Assembly (NCBI RefSeq): GCF_050003625.1
Contig: NC_134401.1
Coordinates: forward strand, 70,832,632 to 70,896,631
Source of the DNA: Haematobia irritans
Taxonomy: Eukaryota > Arthropoda > Insecta > Diptera > Muscidae
DNA: 64,000 nucleotides
Direction of reading: 5' to 3'
Below, in pieces: positions 33,590-44,904 of this stretch. The notes below the pieces were generated by a model. It saw nothing but the letters and a program-made list of their open reading frames with translations, ran no database searches and had not been told where the DNA came from. How positions within the stretch are numbered: the stretch's first letter is position 1; each line of letters starts with the position of its first letter. The position numbers and the translations under genes are program-made.

Positions 33590-35576
33590 GGGCGTTCAAT
33601 AATGTCCATCAGAGCTCGATATTAAATGGACTGACAACTCTGAATGTTGATCCATGTATACTTAGGCTATTAGACGAACTTCTAATGAAGAAACGTATTT
33701 CAGCCACACTAGGACAAGCAAACATACAAAGGTATGTGAACAGAGGCACTCCCCAAGGAGGAGTTCTATCACCTCTTCTTTGGAATGTTGCTATAAATAA
33801 CCTTCTGGTTACCCTAGAAAAAGATGGGATAAAAGTGATGGCATACTCAGATGATGTGGCTCTAGCAGTCAGGGGAAATTTCCATCTACAATCAGAGATA
33901 TTATTCAGAGGGTCCTCCGGATGACTGAGAAATGGGCGAAAGACAAAGACAGAACTAGTCATGTACTGCAAAGATCGCAAAACTCCCACTGTTAGGCCCA
34001 TTTCCTTAGGGGGTATTGAAATTCCCTTTGGTGAGTGTGCAAAATACCTTGGCGTTATTTTGGACAGGAAGCTGAACTTTAAGCTTAATATTGAAGAAAG
34101 GGCGAGAAAAGCAACGGTAGCTTTGTACTCGTGCAAAAAGGCAATAGGAAAAATGTGGGGACTAAAACCAAAAATTGTGCATTGGCTATACACGGCAGTG
34201 GTTAGACCTATAATGCTATATGGTGTTCTAGTCTGGTGGTCGGCACTTCACCAGCCAACAAGTTTAGACAGAGTTCAGAGTTCAGCGTTTGGCGTGTTTG
34301 TGTATCTCAGGTGCATTCAGCAAGACAGGAACAAATTCCCTTAATGTCATGCTGCATCTATTGCCTTTAGACATTTTAGGCAAGCAGTCAGCTACAACAA
34401 CGGCTGTGCGGTTGCGCGAGCTATCGCTGTGGTCGGAAAAAAGTTACGGTCACAGTTCGGCCCTCAAAATAATGCCAGATGTGCCTAACGTAGTGGATTA
34501 CACTTTGGCGAGTCCACTTTTCGACAAAAAGTTTGAGACAGTGAGGCGTGGTGCACCCAGATCCCGGGGAATAAAGAATATATAGATTTCTACACTGATG
34601 GCTCCAAATTGGATGGACAATTGGGTTTCGGAGTATATTCTAATGATCTGGAACTTCGAATAGCGAAAAGATTACCTAATCACTGTAGTGTTTTTCAGGC
34701 TGAAATATTAGCAATAAAAGAGCTGGCGAATTGGCTGAGAAGTAATGTTTCAAAAAATGTGGGCATTAATATATACTCAGACAGTCAACCTGCAATAAAA
34801 TCCCTGGACTCTATGTTCCTCAACTCGAAAACTGCCATCGACTGCCGCAAATCTCTCAATGAGATGGCTGAGCAGTACAATAGTCACCTAATATGGGTGC
34901 CTGGCCATAGGAACATAACGGGGAACTGCGAAGCGGATGAGTTGGCAGTACAATAGTCACCTAATATGGGTGCCTGGCCATAGGAACATAACGGGGAACT
35001 GCGAAGCGGATGAGTTGGCAAGGCTAGGAACTACCTTACATATTCCAGGGGAACTAGAATCTGTTGGTATGCCCCTGGCTACCTGCAAGCTCATACTGCG
35101 TGAGGCCCCATTTAAACTTAAACCGCACACTAGATATGCTAGTGTTCTCGGGACGTCAGATATCACTCCTGATATCTGCTATAACGGGTCACTGCCTGAT
35201 AGGTGATTTTGCAAAAACTATTGGCGCGAAGTATAATGACTATTGTATGAGCTGTCATGATGCGGAGGAAAAGGAATCAATTAAACACCTCTTGTGTGAG
35301 TGTCCTGTATTTTGTGTAAACCGCACGCAACTGTTAGGAGCATATAGCTTCAGATTACTGGCGGATCTGGAAAACGTTAACTTAAGCAGTCTGCTAATGT
35401 TTTTGGAACAATCTAATTGGTTCAACAAAGAAAAATAATCAAGAAGGTTCAGCGGTTAAAACTAGAAGTGCCCATATGTAATAGGTACTTTTAGTTAATG
35501 TGGTATCACAATGGACTGAATAGTCTAAGTGAGCCTGAATCTTAATCTGGTTGCCACTTTAACCTAACCTAACCTA
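33590..35576 (+). mobile_element. LOA-like LINE 3' half, copy L3 (part of unit B)
   Basis: This is the duplicate of L2 from the RT domain to the tail. It was not inserted by retrotransposition: its left edge is the duplication junction. The frame has the same breaks as L2 (YSDD active site, 73-bp duplication). It encodes nothing intact. Confidence 0.9.
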
Positions 35577-35584
35577 ATTTAGAC

Positions 35585-36836
35585 CAGAGCTTCCCAAATG
35601 GTGGGGCGCCCCCCCTAGGGGGTCACCACGAGATTCTAGGGGGGGGGGGGCGCAGCGTCATTTTTGGTTGAGCAGGTTTTGTATCATTAAATTTGTTCAC
35701 AGAAAAAAATTCCGTAGTTAAACTAACGCTAAATTTAACTTATTTTTATTGGAAAAAATCTATTTACTTGTAGTTAAATTTTATTATTTTTATCCAAATT
35801 TTCTACAGCTAAATGAAATCTTACTTTTTTTTAGTATGTCTCAAATTTTCATGAATTAAACTTGAGTATAAAGTTCAATAACCGTAGACATAAGTTCAAT
35901 ATGAACTAAAACAAATTAACATTTTCGTACTATTCCCAAAAATAGTAAGAATGAACTACTACTCGTATATGGTTAAAATGGTCATGATTTAGCGCCAATG
36001 ATTTTCTTCTTTAAAATTTAGTTCAATTTTCGTGCGTGGTAGTTCATTCTTCCTATAAAACAGTTCACTTTTTTCGGTATTAAAACAACACTAATTGTTA
36101 AGTTCAACAAAACATCAATAATAAAAACTACAAAAATGCGAAATGTTCATTTATAACCACAGTAAGAAAATAATAGAAGTTGCATGAAATTCTATAATTT
36201 GTTGTAGGTTTTCCATTATTAGTCGTTCACTTTATTTACAACGGCTAAATTTCTTGCTAAAATATCAGAACCAGTACCGACTTTTGTATTCACACATTTT
36301 AAAAATTTTGAATCCATTTTCATCACTTTTAGACATAAAATCAAAATATCTGCCTTGCCTTCATGTTCAAACTGCCGTCATGTTGAAACAATTGCCAAAT
36401 TTTCCACTAAAGCTGAGTACGATGTTCAGTTTTCAAGCTGAAAACCAGCTTATTTTCACGGTTACTTTTTTCAATCAATTAATTTCGAAATATTAATTGG
36501 TTCGCAATCAATACATTGGATATTTTCCATCCATAATTTGAACAGACTTGATAAAAATGTTATCATCTTCATATATATTTTTGCACTTTTAATTTAGTGT
36601 TTTGGTGAAAAACACGAACATAGTACTCACCTGTGTTGATAAACTCTTTTATATTAATATACATAAACATTTTTATTTTTAATTATTTAATTAGTTATTG
36701 TTAATCATATTTTCAGCTTTTGTTAATGTTTATTTCTGTTTGTTTGGGTAAACAAAATTTGTTTTAGGTTGTGGGGCGCAACGAAATTGATACATTTTTT
36801 AGGGGGGCGCGAATCAAATTGGGTTGGGAAGCTCTG
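35585..36836. mobile_element. hAT-like noncoding element H3 (unit B)
   Basis: Duplicate of 29810-31061 with the same CAGAGCTTCCC/GGGAAGCTCTG ends and only a couple of base changes. Confidence 0.75.
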
Positions 36837-37458
36837 CACTAGACGATTAACCTTCTTCAATTCACTCCAATAATATTAAATATTTTCAAGCAAGTCCTTG
36901 TACATTGGATAACAGCGTAGACTTTACAATAGGAAATAACAATTTGCAAGGAACACCGGTAATTCAAGATTGTCCTAGAAGGTCAGCCAGAGTGTGAAAA
37001 TTTCCAAATTAGCTCAAGGACTATGTTCATTATTAACGAAGGAGGATGTTTCGGTACACTATGGATCTACTTGCCTATTATGCACTTAGCACGTTTGATT
37101 ATAGTAGGCTATTTCAGTTTCATTCTAGTAGGCTACGAAATATTCATTATTTATGTATTCATTTTGAGTTAATAAATTTTCTAGAATTGGCAGAATCGTT
37201 TTGATATAATATAACACATGGGAATAATGGTTCTGTTGATTAGGAACTGAATATTGTTTTTAAGGTTATTTGGGACGCTGAATCCAAATCTGCACTTGGT
37301 TTTTTCTATCAGCTCGACTTTTCGAGTTATACCGTTGTGTTCAAAATTAAGGCACTTCCGCTACATATATTGGAATATTACAATCGGTGCACAACTTTTG
37401 ATTTTGTTCACGATTTAGTGAGTTGACATAAATTGCGATTCCCATACAAAAATAATAT
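36837..37458 (+). other. Z remnant, right part (unit B)
   Basis: Duplicate of 31062-31687. Compared with unit A it lacks 4 bp near the paired AGTAGGCTA words. It ends with ATAT, the left target duplication of the gypsy element. Confidence 0.5.
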
Positions 37459-37678
37459 TGTTACGTTTTTATATTGTGGCGTGTTTAATAACCCGTTAAA
37501 AAAACACAGTTCTTTTCAAATAACGACAATCTACAATTTATTTGCATAACTGATAGGTTTCACTTATTTGCTCTACGATCACTTTTGGCTTACGACTGAC
37601 TTTACAGCTCCCTCCGCCAGGGGCTTATATACCGTGATTTGACGATTTCGAAAATTCTGGATAGTCTGGCTTACCATT

Positions 37679-38268
37679 GCCACCGTGGTGCAATGGTTAG
37701 CATGCCCGCCTTGCATACACAAGGTTGTGGGTTCGATTCCTGCTACGACCGAACACCAAAAAGTTTTTCAGCGGTGGATTATCCCACCTCAGTAATGCTG
37801 GTGACATTTCTGAGGGTTTCAAAGCTTCTCTAAGTGGTTTGACTGGAATGTGGAACGCCGTTCGGACTCGGCTATAAAAAGGAGGTCCCTTGTCATTGAG
37901 CTTAATGCGCTTTACAGACAATCAGTTATTCCGGACGGAATGTCGGTGTTTGTAAAGAATCTTACAGTGTGTCGGTTCGATACGACTTGTCGGCGATGAC
38001 TAAATAATCGGTAAATGTGTTATCGATCCCATAAACATGTAGCAGTATCGATTATGCCTTCGGACTTAACTTATAATGTGCACAATATATGGGATATGTT
38101 CGACACGAGCACTGTCGTCCGGAATAGCTGATAGTCTGTAAAGCGCATAACATGGAATCGGGCAGCACTCAGTGATAAGAGAGAAGTTCATCACTGTGGT
38201 ATCACAATGGACTGAATAGTCTAAGTGAGCCTGATGCATCGGGCTGCCACATAACCTAACCTAACCTA
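37679..38268 (+). mobile_element. SINE in the LTR, split by MITE M2
   Basis: Same SINE insertion as at 31908, duplicated with unit B. SINE sequence lies at 37679-37905 and 38151-38268. The break is after GAGCTTAA, within the body. Confidence 0.9.
37906..38147. mobile_element. MITE family M, copy M2 (242 bp)
   Basis: It reads TGCGCTTTACAGAC to GTCTGTAAAGCGCA with TAA on both sides (37903-37905, 38148-38150). Unit A has GAGCTTAACATGG uninterrupted at the homologous place, proving the insertion and its 3-bp duplication. Noncoding. Confidence 0.95.
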
Positions 38269-38845
38269 CAACCATCTAGAACTATTTAGATACAATTTAT
38301 CTAACAGCCATATTCAACTGGTTATCTTCATTGCCTACAACCATCTAGTGTCCGTCAGATGTCGCACATGAATAGCTGATTATGTTCATAGTCTTGCCTA
38401 CAATTATGTAATCATTTTGTCGTTTCTGTTCATAGTCTTGCCCCCAATTATCTAGAACAATCACTTTGTCGTTTCTGCCTATCTCGTAATTTAGCTGACA
38501 GAGGGTTGTGCTCATATTATTACAACAATAACAAAACAAAAGAGGTTACTACAATTACTTTGAAACTAAGAACACAAAAGATTTTTAGGAAAATACTAGA
38601 AAATAAAGAAATGATTTTGAATGTGATGACGTAATTTGACCGTTACAATTTGAAATTTTAAATTAACGGAAACTAATTTGAATAAACTTAAATCTAGAAA
38701 TATCAAATTCGTAACACTGCCTTCCGCTTAAGCCTGTTCGTCCCGAACAGGCACAGAACCCGTTCCGTATGGAGCCAAACGTTCCAGGTGAACGACTTTC
38801 ATCTTTAACCTTGGGCTGTCGTCCATTTGAATGCGGTATACAACA

Positions 38846-39586
38846 TCATTGATCTTCTTGATGACTTATATGGGACTTCCCACTGTGTTTGTAGTTTAGG
38901 GTTGCGGGTTGAATAGCGGGTTGTCCTTCTCTAAAGCCCTCAGTGTTCGCTGCACGATCATATCTCGCCTTCATCCTGTTGCTGACCATTTTTATTTTGT
39001 TTCGCACTGATTCGTGAATTTTACCAAATGTGTTTGGTATGTCGTTACTGGTTTCTTCCATGGCGAGCTCATTGGGTGTATCGCCGAATATCAAATCTCC
39101 GGGCAACTTCAATTCCGTTCCGAATAGGACCTTGGCCGGTGTTCGTGACGCAAAAACTTTGGTATATGCTCGTCCCAGTCTCGTTGGCCGTTATCCACCA
39201 CCTTTCGAAGATGTTCTTCCAGAGTGCGATTAAACCTTTCTACTATGCCATCAGACTGTGGATGCAATGGCGTAGTCCTTGTTTTCTTGATACCTAGGGA
39301 GTCACACATCTCTTGGAATATGGCCGTTTCAAACTTTCTTTCTTGGTCTGAGTGTATCTCGGACGGCACACCGTAGCGACATATCCAGTTCTTGTCGACT
39401 ACGTCTACAATCGTCTTCGCCTCTTGGTTTGGAATGACATAAACTTCTGGCCATTTGCTGAAGTAATCCACGACCACAAGGACATATCGGTTTCCAGAAT
39501 CATTTACTGGGAAAGGCCCCGCAACGTCCATTGCTATTCTTTCAAATGGCGCTCCTGGCCTATACTCTTGCATAAGACCTCTACTT
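38846..39586 (-). pseudogene. Gypsy integrase core and C-terminus (unit B)
   Basis: Motifs are as in unit A: MDVAGPFPVN, VDYFSKWPEV, the DD(35)E core with PLHPQSDGIVERFNRTLEEH, then a frameshift and a deletion near 39120, and LPGDLIFGDTPNEL. The N-terminal zinc-binding part lies beyond the repeat insertion at 40761-40870 (NCEKCIKAKGPRR). Confidence 0.88.
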
Positions 39587-39587
39587 T

Positions 39588-40759
39588 TTATACTCTCCAC
39601 CATAGGATAGGGGTATATTAACTTTGTCATTCCGTTTGTAACACATCGAAATATTGCTCTAAGACCCCATAAAGTATATATATTCTGGGTCGTGGTGAAT
39701 TTCTGAGTCGATCTGAGCATGTCCGTCCGTCTGTTGAAATCACGCTAACTTCCGAACGAAACAAGCTATCGACTTGAAACTTGGCACAAGTGGTTGTTAT
39801 TGATGTAGGTCGGATGGTATCGCAAGTGGGTCATATCGGTCCACTTTTACGTATAGGCCTCATATAAACGGACCCCCAAATATGGCTTGCGGGGACTCTA
39901 ATGCGCTTTACAGACTATCAGTTATTCCAGACGGAATGTCGGTGTTTGTAAAGAATCTTACAGTGTGTCGCATAGATACGACTTGTCGGCGATGACAAAA
40001 TAATCGGTAAATGTGTTATCGATCTCATAAACATGCAGTAGTATCGATTATGCCTTCGGACTTAACTTATAATGTGCACAATATATGGGATATGTTCGAC
40101 ACGAACACTGTCATCCGGAATAAGTGATGGTCTGTAAAGCGCATAAGAGAAGAAAGTTTCATCCGATCCAGCTGAAATTTGGTACATGGTGTCAGCATAT
40201 GATCTCTAACAACCATGCAAAAATTGGTCCACATCGGTCCATAATTATATATAGCCCCAAATTAACAGATCCCCCGATTTGGCTTGCGGAGCCTCTAAGA
40301 GAATCAAATTTCATCCGACCCGGCTGATATTTGGTACATGGTGTTAGTATATGGTCTCTAATGACCATGCAAAAAATGGTCCATAATTACATCCGAGTCA
40401 GTTGAAAATTGATACATTGTGCTAGTATATGGCCGTTAACAACCATGCCTAACTAGGTCCATATCGGTCTATAGTTATATATAGCCCTCAAATAAATCGA
40501 TCCCCAATCACACAAAAATTGGTCCATATCAAGTTCATAATTGTATATAGCCCCCATATAAGCGACCTCCATATTTCAATTCTGGATCTCTACCACGTAT
40601 GGACTAACTCACAATTTAGAAAACGATGTTAAGAAGTTTAAAGATACCACAACCCAAGTAATTCGATTGTGGATGACAGTCTTTAGTACAAGTTTCTATG
40701 CAATCCATGGTGGAGGGTACATAAGATTCGGCCTGGCCGAACTTACGGCCGTATATACT
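39588..40759. repeat. R-like dispersed repeat inserted in gypsy integrase
   Basis: It starts CTTTTTATACTCTCCACCAT and ends near GGCCGTATATACTTG. The interior has several diverged units with TTTCATCCGA.CC.GCTGA, AAATTTGGTACATGGTG and CATATCGGTCCATAATTATA. It interrupts the integrase between the CxxC motif and the catalytic core. MITE M3 lies inside. Noncoding; I recall such repeats from fly genomes but give no name. Confidence 0.7.
39902..40143. mobile_element. MITE family M, copy M3 (242 bp)
   Basis: The ends TGCGCTTTACAGAC and GTCTGTAAAGCGCA are flanked by TAA (39899-39901, 40144-40146). It is the same length as M2 and highly similar. It is nested in the R-like repeat in the gypsy element. 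Confidence 0.93.
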
Positions 40760-40760
40760 T

Positions 40761-41839
40761 GTTCGTCTTGGCCCTTTCGCCTTTATGCACTTCTCGCAAT
40801 TTGTCACCCATTCAGCAATTGATTTCTAGCATCCAACCCAGTAGAATCGTTGCTTCACTTTCTCGGCTGTTTTGATTATTCCCAAGTTCCCAAGTTGCCT
40901 GCTGCTTCATTTCTTGCATTATCTGCCTCAGAGCCTCTTTTACCAACTCAATCACGGATTTCAATTCTTCACAATCGGTCTCCTCTTGTACAAGTGCAAA
41001 TGTTACTGTTTCTGTGAATGTAGCTTTTTGTGCGGCATATGGTGCACATTTTATCTCAGGATCTCGAATGCCATACACAAAAGTCTCAATCTTGATACGA
41101 TCTATAAGAGAATGATTTTCTCCAGGGCATGTCAAAAGCACCAAAGCAAAGTTGGAATACTTTGTATTACACCGGCAGCATTACCCTTCAATGCCAACAG
41201 AAGTTCAATTGCTCTGTCGTTGTCATTCCACATGTTTCTGGATGCCACCGTCTCAAATTGGAATTTAAAAACACCAAATGCAGATGAGCCATCAAAAACA
41301 TGAGTTTTGATTTTTGGGCCCTCGATTACGCGCACTGGACCACCTTTCATTTCTACTTCTGACATTTTTTTCTCAAGGTGTAGAAATTTTTCATCGTGAA
41401 CCACAAATTTCTTATCCAAGTCCACAATTTGACTTTCAATGTGGTCTACGCGTTTCTCCATACCTTCCGAAATTTGTTGTAACTTTTCATTAAGAATTCT
41501 AGAATTTTCGTCAAATTTCGCCACCAAATTTCTAGAGTTTTCTTCTATTTTTCGAGAATTTTGCTCCATCATTTTTCTAGAATTTTGTTGCATTTTTAGA
41601 GAATATTCTTCCATCATTTTTCTAGAATTCTCTTGCATTTTTAGAGAATTTTCTTCCATCATTTTTCTAGAATTCTCTTGCATTATATAATCGAACTCAT
41701 GTGTTTCGATATCAATACTGCGCCACTCGAACTCTTCCAGTTTTCGCTTTTGTAATGGAGCCTTATTTCCTGTAGTCGGCTGCTCCATTTTGCTCAATTC
41801 CTTCTTCAAGTCTTCCACTCAAAGCTGATTAAACTTCAT
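40761..41839 (-). pseudogene. Gypsy gag fused to integrase zinc-binding remnant
   Basis: The ATG at 41837-41839 is followed by a TGA at codon 7. The frame then continues with a Glu/Ser/Lys-rich coiled coil built on 45-bp repeats (41515-41690), and capsid-like sequence up to ALKGNAAGVIQSIP. A frameshift and deletion lie near 41140. The part 41144-40890 (CPGENHSLIDRIKIETFVYG) is capsid C-terminus. Near 40875 gag joins directly to integrase (KVKQRFYWVGC, NCEKC). CCHC knuckles, protease, RT and RNase H are absent. Confidence 0.8.
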
Positions 41840-41878
41840 TGTAGATTTTTTTTTCATTATTTCACTTCCGACACCAAT

Positions 41879-42484
41879 TGTTACGTTTTTATATTGAGGC
41901 GTGTTTAATAACCCGTTAATAAAACACAGTTCTTTTAAAATAAAGACAATCTACAATTTATTTGCTTAAGTGATAGGTTTCACTTATTTGCTCTACGATG
42001 TGTACTGTATCACTTTAAGCTTACGACTGACTTTACAGCTCCCTCCGCCAGGGGCTTATATACCGTGATTTGACGATTTCGAAAATTCTGGATAGTCTGG
42101 CCTACAACCATCTAGAACTATTTAGATACAATTTATCTAACAGCACATATTCAACTGGTTATCTTCATTGCCAACAGCCATCTAGAATGTTCTACTAGTG
42201 TCCGGCAGATGTCGCACACGAATAGCTGATTATGTTCATAGTCTTGCCTACAATTATCTAATCTTTTTGTCGTTTCTGCCTATCTCGTAATTTAGCTGAC
42301 AGAGGGTTGTGCTCATATTACTACAACAATAACAAAACAAAAGGGGTTACTACAATTATTGTGAAACTAAGAACACAAAACATGTTTAGGAAAGTACTAG
42401 AAAATAAAGAAATGATTTTGAAATTTTAAATTAACGGAAACTAATTTGAATAAACTTAAATCTAGAAATATCAAATTCGTAACA
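41879..42484 (-). mobile_element. Gypsy 5' LTR (606 bp)
   Basis: TGTTACG...CGTAACA. On the minus strand a TATATAAG box lies at about 42055-42062, and an AATAAA polyadenylation signal about 95 nt downstream (near 41957-41962), the usual order for an LTR. It has no SINE, so the SINE in the other LTR arrived after gypsy integration. Confidence 0.9.
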
Positions 42485-42551
42485 ATATATTCTAATGTTT
42501 AAATGTAGTAAGTTAGCTTTTTATGGTTCTGTTGATTAAGAACTGAATATT

Positions 42552-42875
42552 AGGTTAGGTTAGAATAGGTGGCAGCCCGATGTATCAGGCTCACTTAGAC
42601 TATTCAGTCCATTGTGGTACCACATTGGTGAACTTCTCTCTTATCACTGATTGCTGCCCGATTCCATGTTAAGCTCAATGACAAGGAACCTCCTTTTTAT
42701 AGCCGAATCCGAACGGCGTTCCACATTGCAGTTAAACCACTTAGAGAAGCTTTGAAACCCTCAGAAATGTCACCAGCATTACAGAGGTGGGATAATCCAC
42801 CGCTGAAAAACTTTTTGGTATTCGGTCGAAGCAGGAATCGAACCCACGACCTTGTATATGCAAAGCGGGCATGCT
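42552..42875 (-). mobile_element. SINE, head-truncated copy
   Basis: On the minus strand the B-box region (GGGTTCGATTCC), body and LINE-like 3' end are present. The A box is lost: homology stops within GCATGC. It is inserted in Z sequence; ACTGAATATT precedes it. Confidence 0.85.
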
Positions 42876-43042
42876 CGAATTTTCGGCATATAGGTTAGGT
42901 TAGGTTAAAGTGGCAGCCCGATTAAGTTTCAGGCTCACTTAGACTATTCAGTCCATTGTGATACCACATTTAACTAAATGTACCTATTACATATGGGCAC
43001 TTCTAGTTTTAACCACTGAACATTCTCTATTATTTTCTTTTG

Positions 43043-44894
43043 TTAGGTTAGGTTTGGTTAAAGTGGCAGCCCGATTAAGATTCAGGCTCACTTAGACTAT
43101 TCAGTCCATTGTGATACCACATTAACTAAAAGTACCTATTACATATTGGCACTTCTAGTTTTAACCGCTGAACCTTCTTGATTATTTTTCTTTGTTGAAC
43201 CAACCAGATTGTTCCAAAAACATTAGCAGACTGCTTAAGTTAACGTTTTCCAGATCCGCCAGTAATCTGAAGCTATATGCTCCTAAAAGTTGCTTGCGCT
43301 TTACACAAATTGCAGGACACTCACACAAGAGGTGTTTAATTGATTCTTTTTCCTCCGCATCATGACAGCTCATACAATAGTCATTATACTTCGCGCCAAT
43401 AGTTTTTGCAAAATCGCCTATCAGGCAGCGACCCGATATAGCAGATATCAGGAGTGATATCTGACGTCTCAAGAACATTACCATATCTAGTGTGCGGTTT
43501 AAGTTGAAACGGGGCCATTTGCCATCATAACAGCCTTCTCACGCAGCATGAGCTTGCAGGTAGCTAGGGGCATACCAACAAATTCTAGTTCCCCTGGAAT
43601 ATGTAAGGTAGTCCCTAGCCTTGCCAACTCATCCGCTTCGCACTTCCCCGGTATGTTCCTATGGTCAGGCACCCATATTAGGTGAATATTGTACTGCTCA
43701 GCCATCTCATTGAGAGATTTGCGGCAGTCGATGGCCGTTTTCGAGTTGAGGAACACAGAGTCCAAGGATTTTATTGCAGGTTGACTGTCTGAGTATATTA
43801 ATGCCCACATTTTTTGGAACGTTACTTCTCAGCCAATTCGCCACCTCTTTTATTGCTAATATTTCAGCCTGAAAAACACTACAGTGATTAGGTAATCTTT
43901 TCGCTATTCGAAGTTCCAGATCATTAGAATATACTCCGAACCCCACTTGTCCATCCAATTTGGAGCCATCAGTGTAGAAATCTATATATTCTTTATTCCC
44001 CGGGGTCTGTGTGCACCACGTCTCACTGTTCGGGAGTAGAGTCTCAAACTTTTTGTCGAAAAGTGGACTCGCCAAAGTCTAATCCACTACGTTAGGCACA
44101 TCTGACATTATTTTGAGGACAGAACTGTGACCGTAACTTTTTTCCGACCACAGTGATAGTTCGCGCAACCGCACAGCCGTTGTTGCAGCTGACTATTTGG
44201 CCAAAATGTCTAAAGGCAGTAGATGCAGCGTGACATTAAGGGAATTTGTTCCTGTCTTGCTGAATGCGCCTGAAATACACAAACACGCCATACGCTGAAC
44301 TTTATCTAAACAAGTCGGTTTCTGAAGTGCCGGCCACCAGACTACAACACTATATAGCATTATAGGTCTAACCACTGCCGTGTATAGCCAATGCACAATT
44401 TTTGGTTTTAGTCCCCACTTTTTTCCTATTGCCTTTTTGCACGAGTACAAAGCTACAGTTGCCTTTCTCGCCCTTTCTTCATTATTAAGCTTAAAGTTCA
44501 GCCAAAATAACGCCAAGGTATTTTGTACAATCACCAAAGGGAATTTCAATACCCCCAAGGAAATAGGCCTAACCGTGGGAGTTTTGCGATCTTTGCAGTA
44601 CATGACTAATTCTGTCTTTGCAGGATTTACCCCAAGACCATTGTCTTTCGCCCATTGTTCAGTCATCCAGAGGGCCCTCTGAATAATATCTCTGATTGTG
44701 GATGGGAATTTTCCCCTGACTGCCAGAGCTACATCATCTGCGTATGCCACCACTTTTAGCCTTTCTTTTTCTAGAGTAACCAGAAGGCTATTTATAGCAA
44801 CATTCCAAAGAAGAGGTGATAGAACTCCTCCTTGGGGAGTGCCTCTGTTCACATACCTTTGTATGTTTGCTTGTCCTAGTGTGGCTGAAATATT
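43043..44894 (-). mobile_element. LOA-like LINE copy L4, 5'-truncated, nested in L5
   Basis: TTTTCTTTTG flanks it (43033-43042, 44895-44904). Outside the flanks, L5 sequence stops at its ORF2 end and resumes with its 3' UTR. L4 starts within the RT at ISATLGQANIQ and ends with an AACCT tail. It is thus a later insertion of the same family. Confidence 0.92.
43182..44894 (-). pseudogene. LINE ORF2 of L4: RT C-terminal part and RNase H
   Basis: Reads GTPQGGVLSPLLWN, YADDVAL (intact active site), thumb region, then FYTDGSKLDGQVG, FQAEILAI, SDSQPAI, and CMSCHDAEEKESIKHL. Frameshifts lie near 43495, 43800 and 44190. The long frame 44193-45083 that appears to start MSCHDAEEK is an artefact: its first 60 codons belong to L5. 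Confidence 0.85.
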
Positions 44895-44904
44895 TTTTCT
44901 TTTG

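Larger units (their letters stand above)
37459..38716 (-). mobile_element. Gypsy 3' LTR with nested SINE and MITE
   Basis: The LTR proper matches 41879-42484. The extra length is the SINE (37679-38268), which is itself split by MITE M2. Next to it on the inner side lies AAGCGGAAGGCAG on the minus strand, a short purine-rich tract in the position of a polypurine tract. Confidence 0.9.
33590..39586. repeat. Segmental tandem duplication, unit B
   Basis: Second copy of the 27815-33589 unit. It differs by a 4-bp deletion near 37105, a 242-bp MITE insertion with TAA duplication in the SINE (37906), shortening of the AACCT tail by one unit, and scattered substitutions. Beyond 39586 the gypsy element continues, so unit B keeps the original right flank and unit A the original left flank. 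Confidence 0.93.
37459..42484 (-). mobile_element. Ty3/gypsy LTR retrotransposon, internally deleted
   Basis: TG...CA LTRs stand at both ends and ATAT flanks the element (37455-37458, 42485-42488), a 4-bp duplication typical of gypsy elements. Minus-strand order is 5' LTR, primer site, gag, then directly integrase; protease, RT and RNase H are missing. The sequence just inside the 5' LTR (TGGTGTCGGAAGTG) looks like a primer site, probably for a tRNA-Leu. It carries three nested insertions: a SINE and MITE M2 in the 3' LTR, and an R-like repeat with MITE M3 in pol. It is non-autonomous. Confidence 0.9.

Noticed and set aside
27815..39586. Two independent insertions of the LINE, hAT-like element and gypsy element
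   Set aside because: Nested order, decay and offset are the same over 5.8 kb; only a segmental duplication explains it. A haplotype-merge assembly artefact remains possible, but the 23-bp junction repeat argues against a simple one.
41439..41690. Plus-strand Phe/Ser-rich protein
   Set aside because: It is the antisense reading of the gypsy gag coiled-coil repeats.
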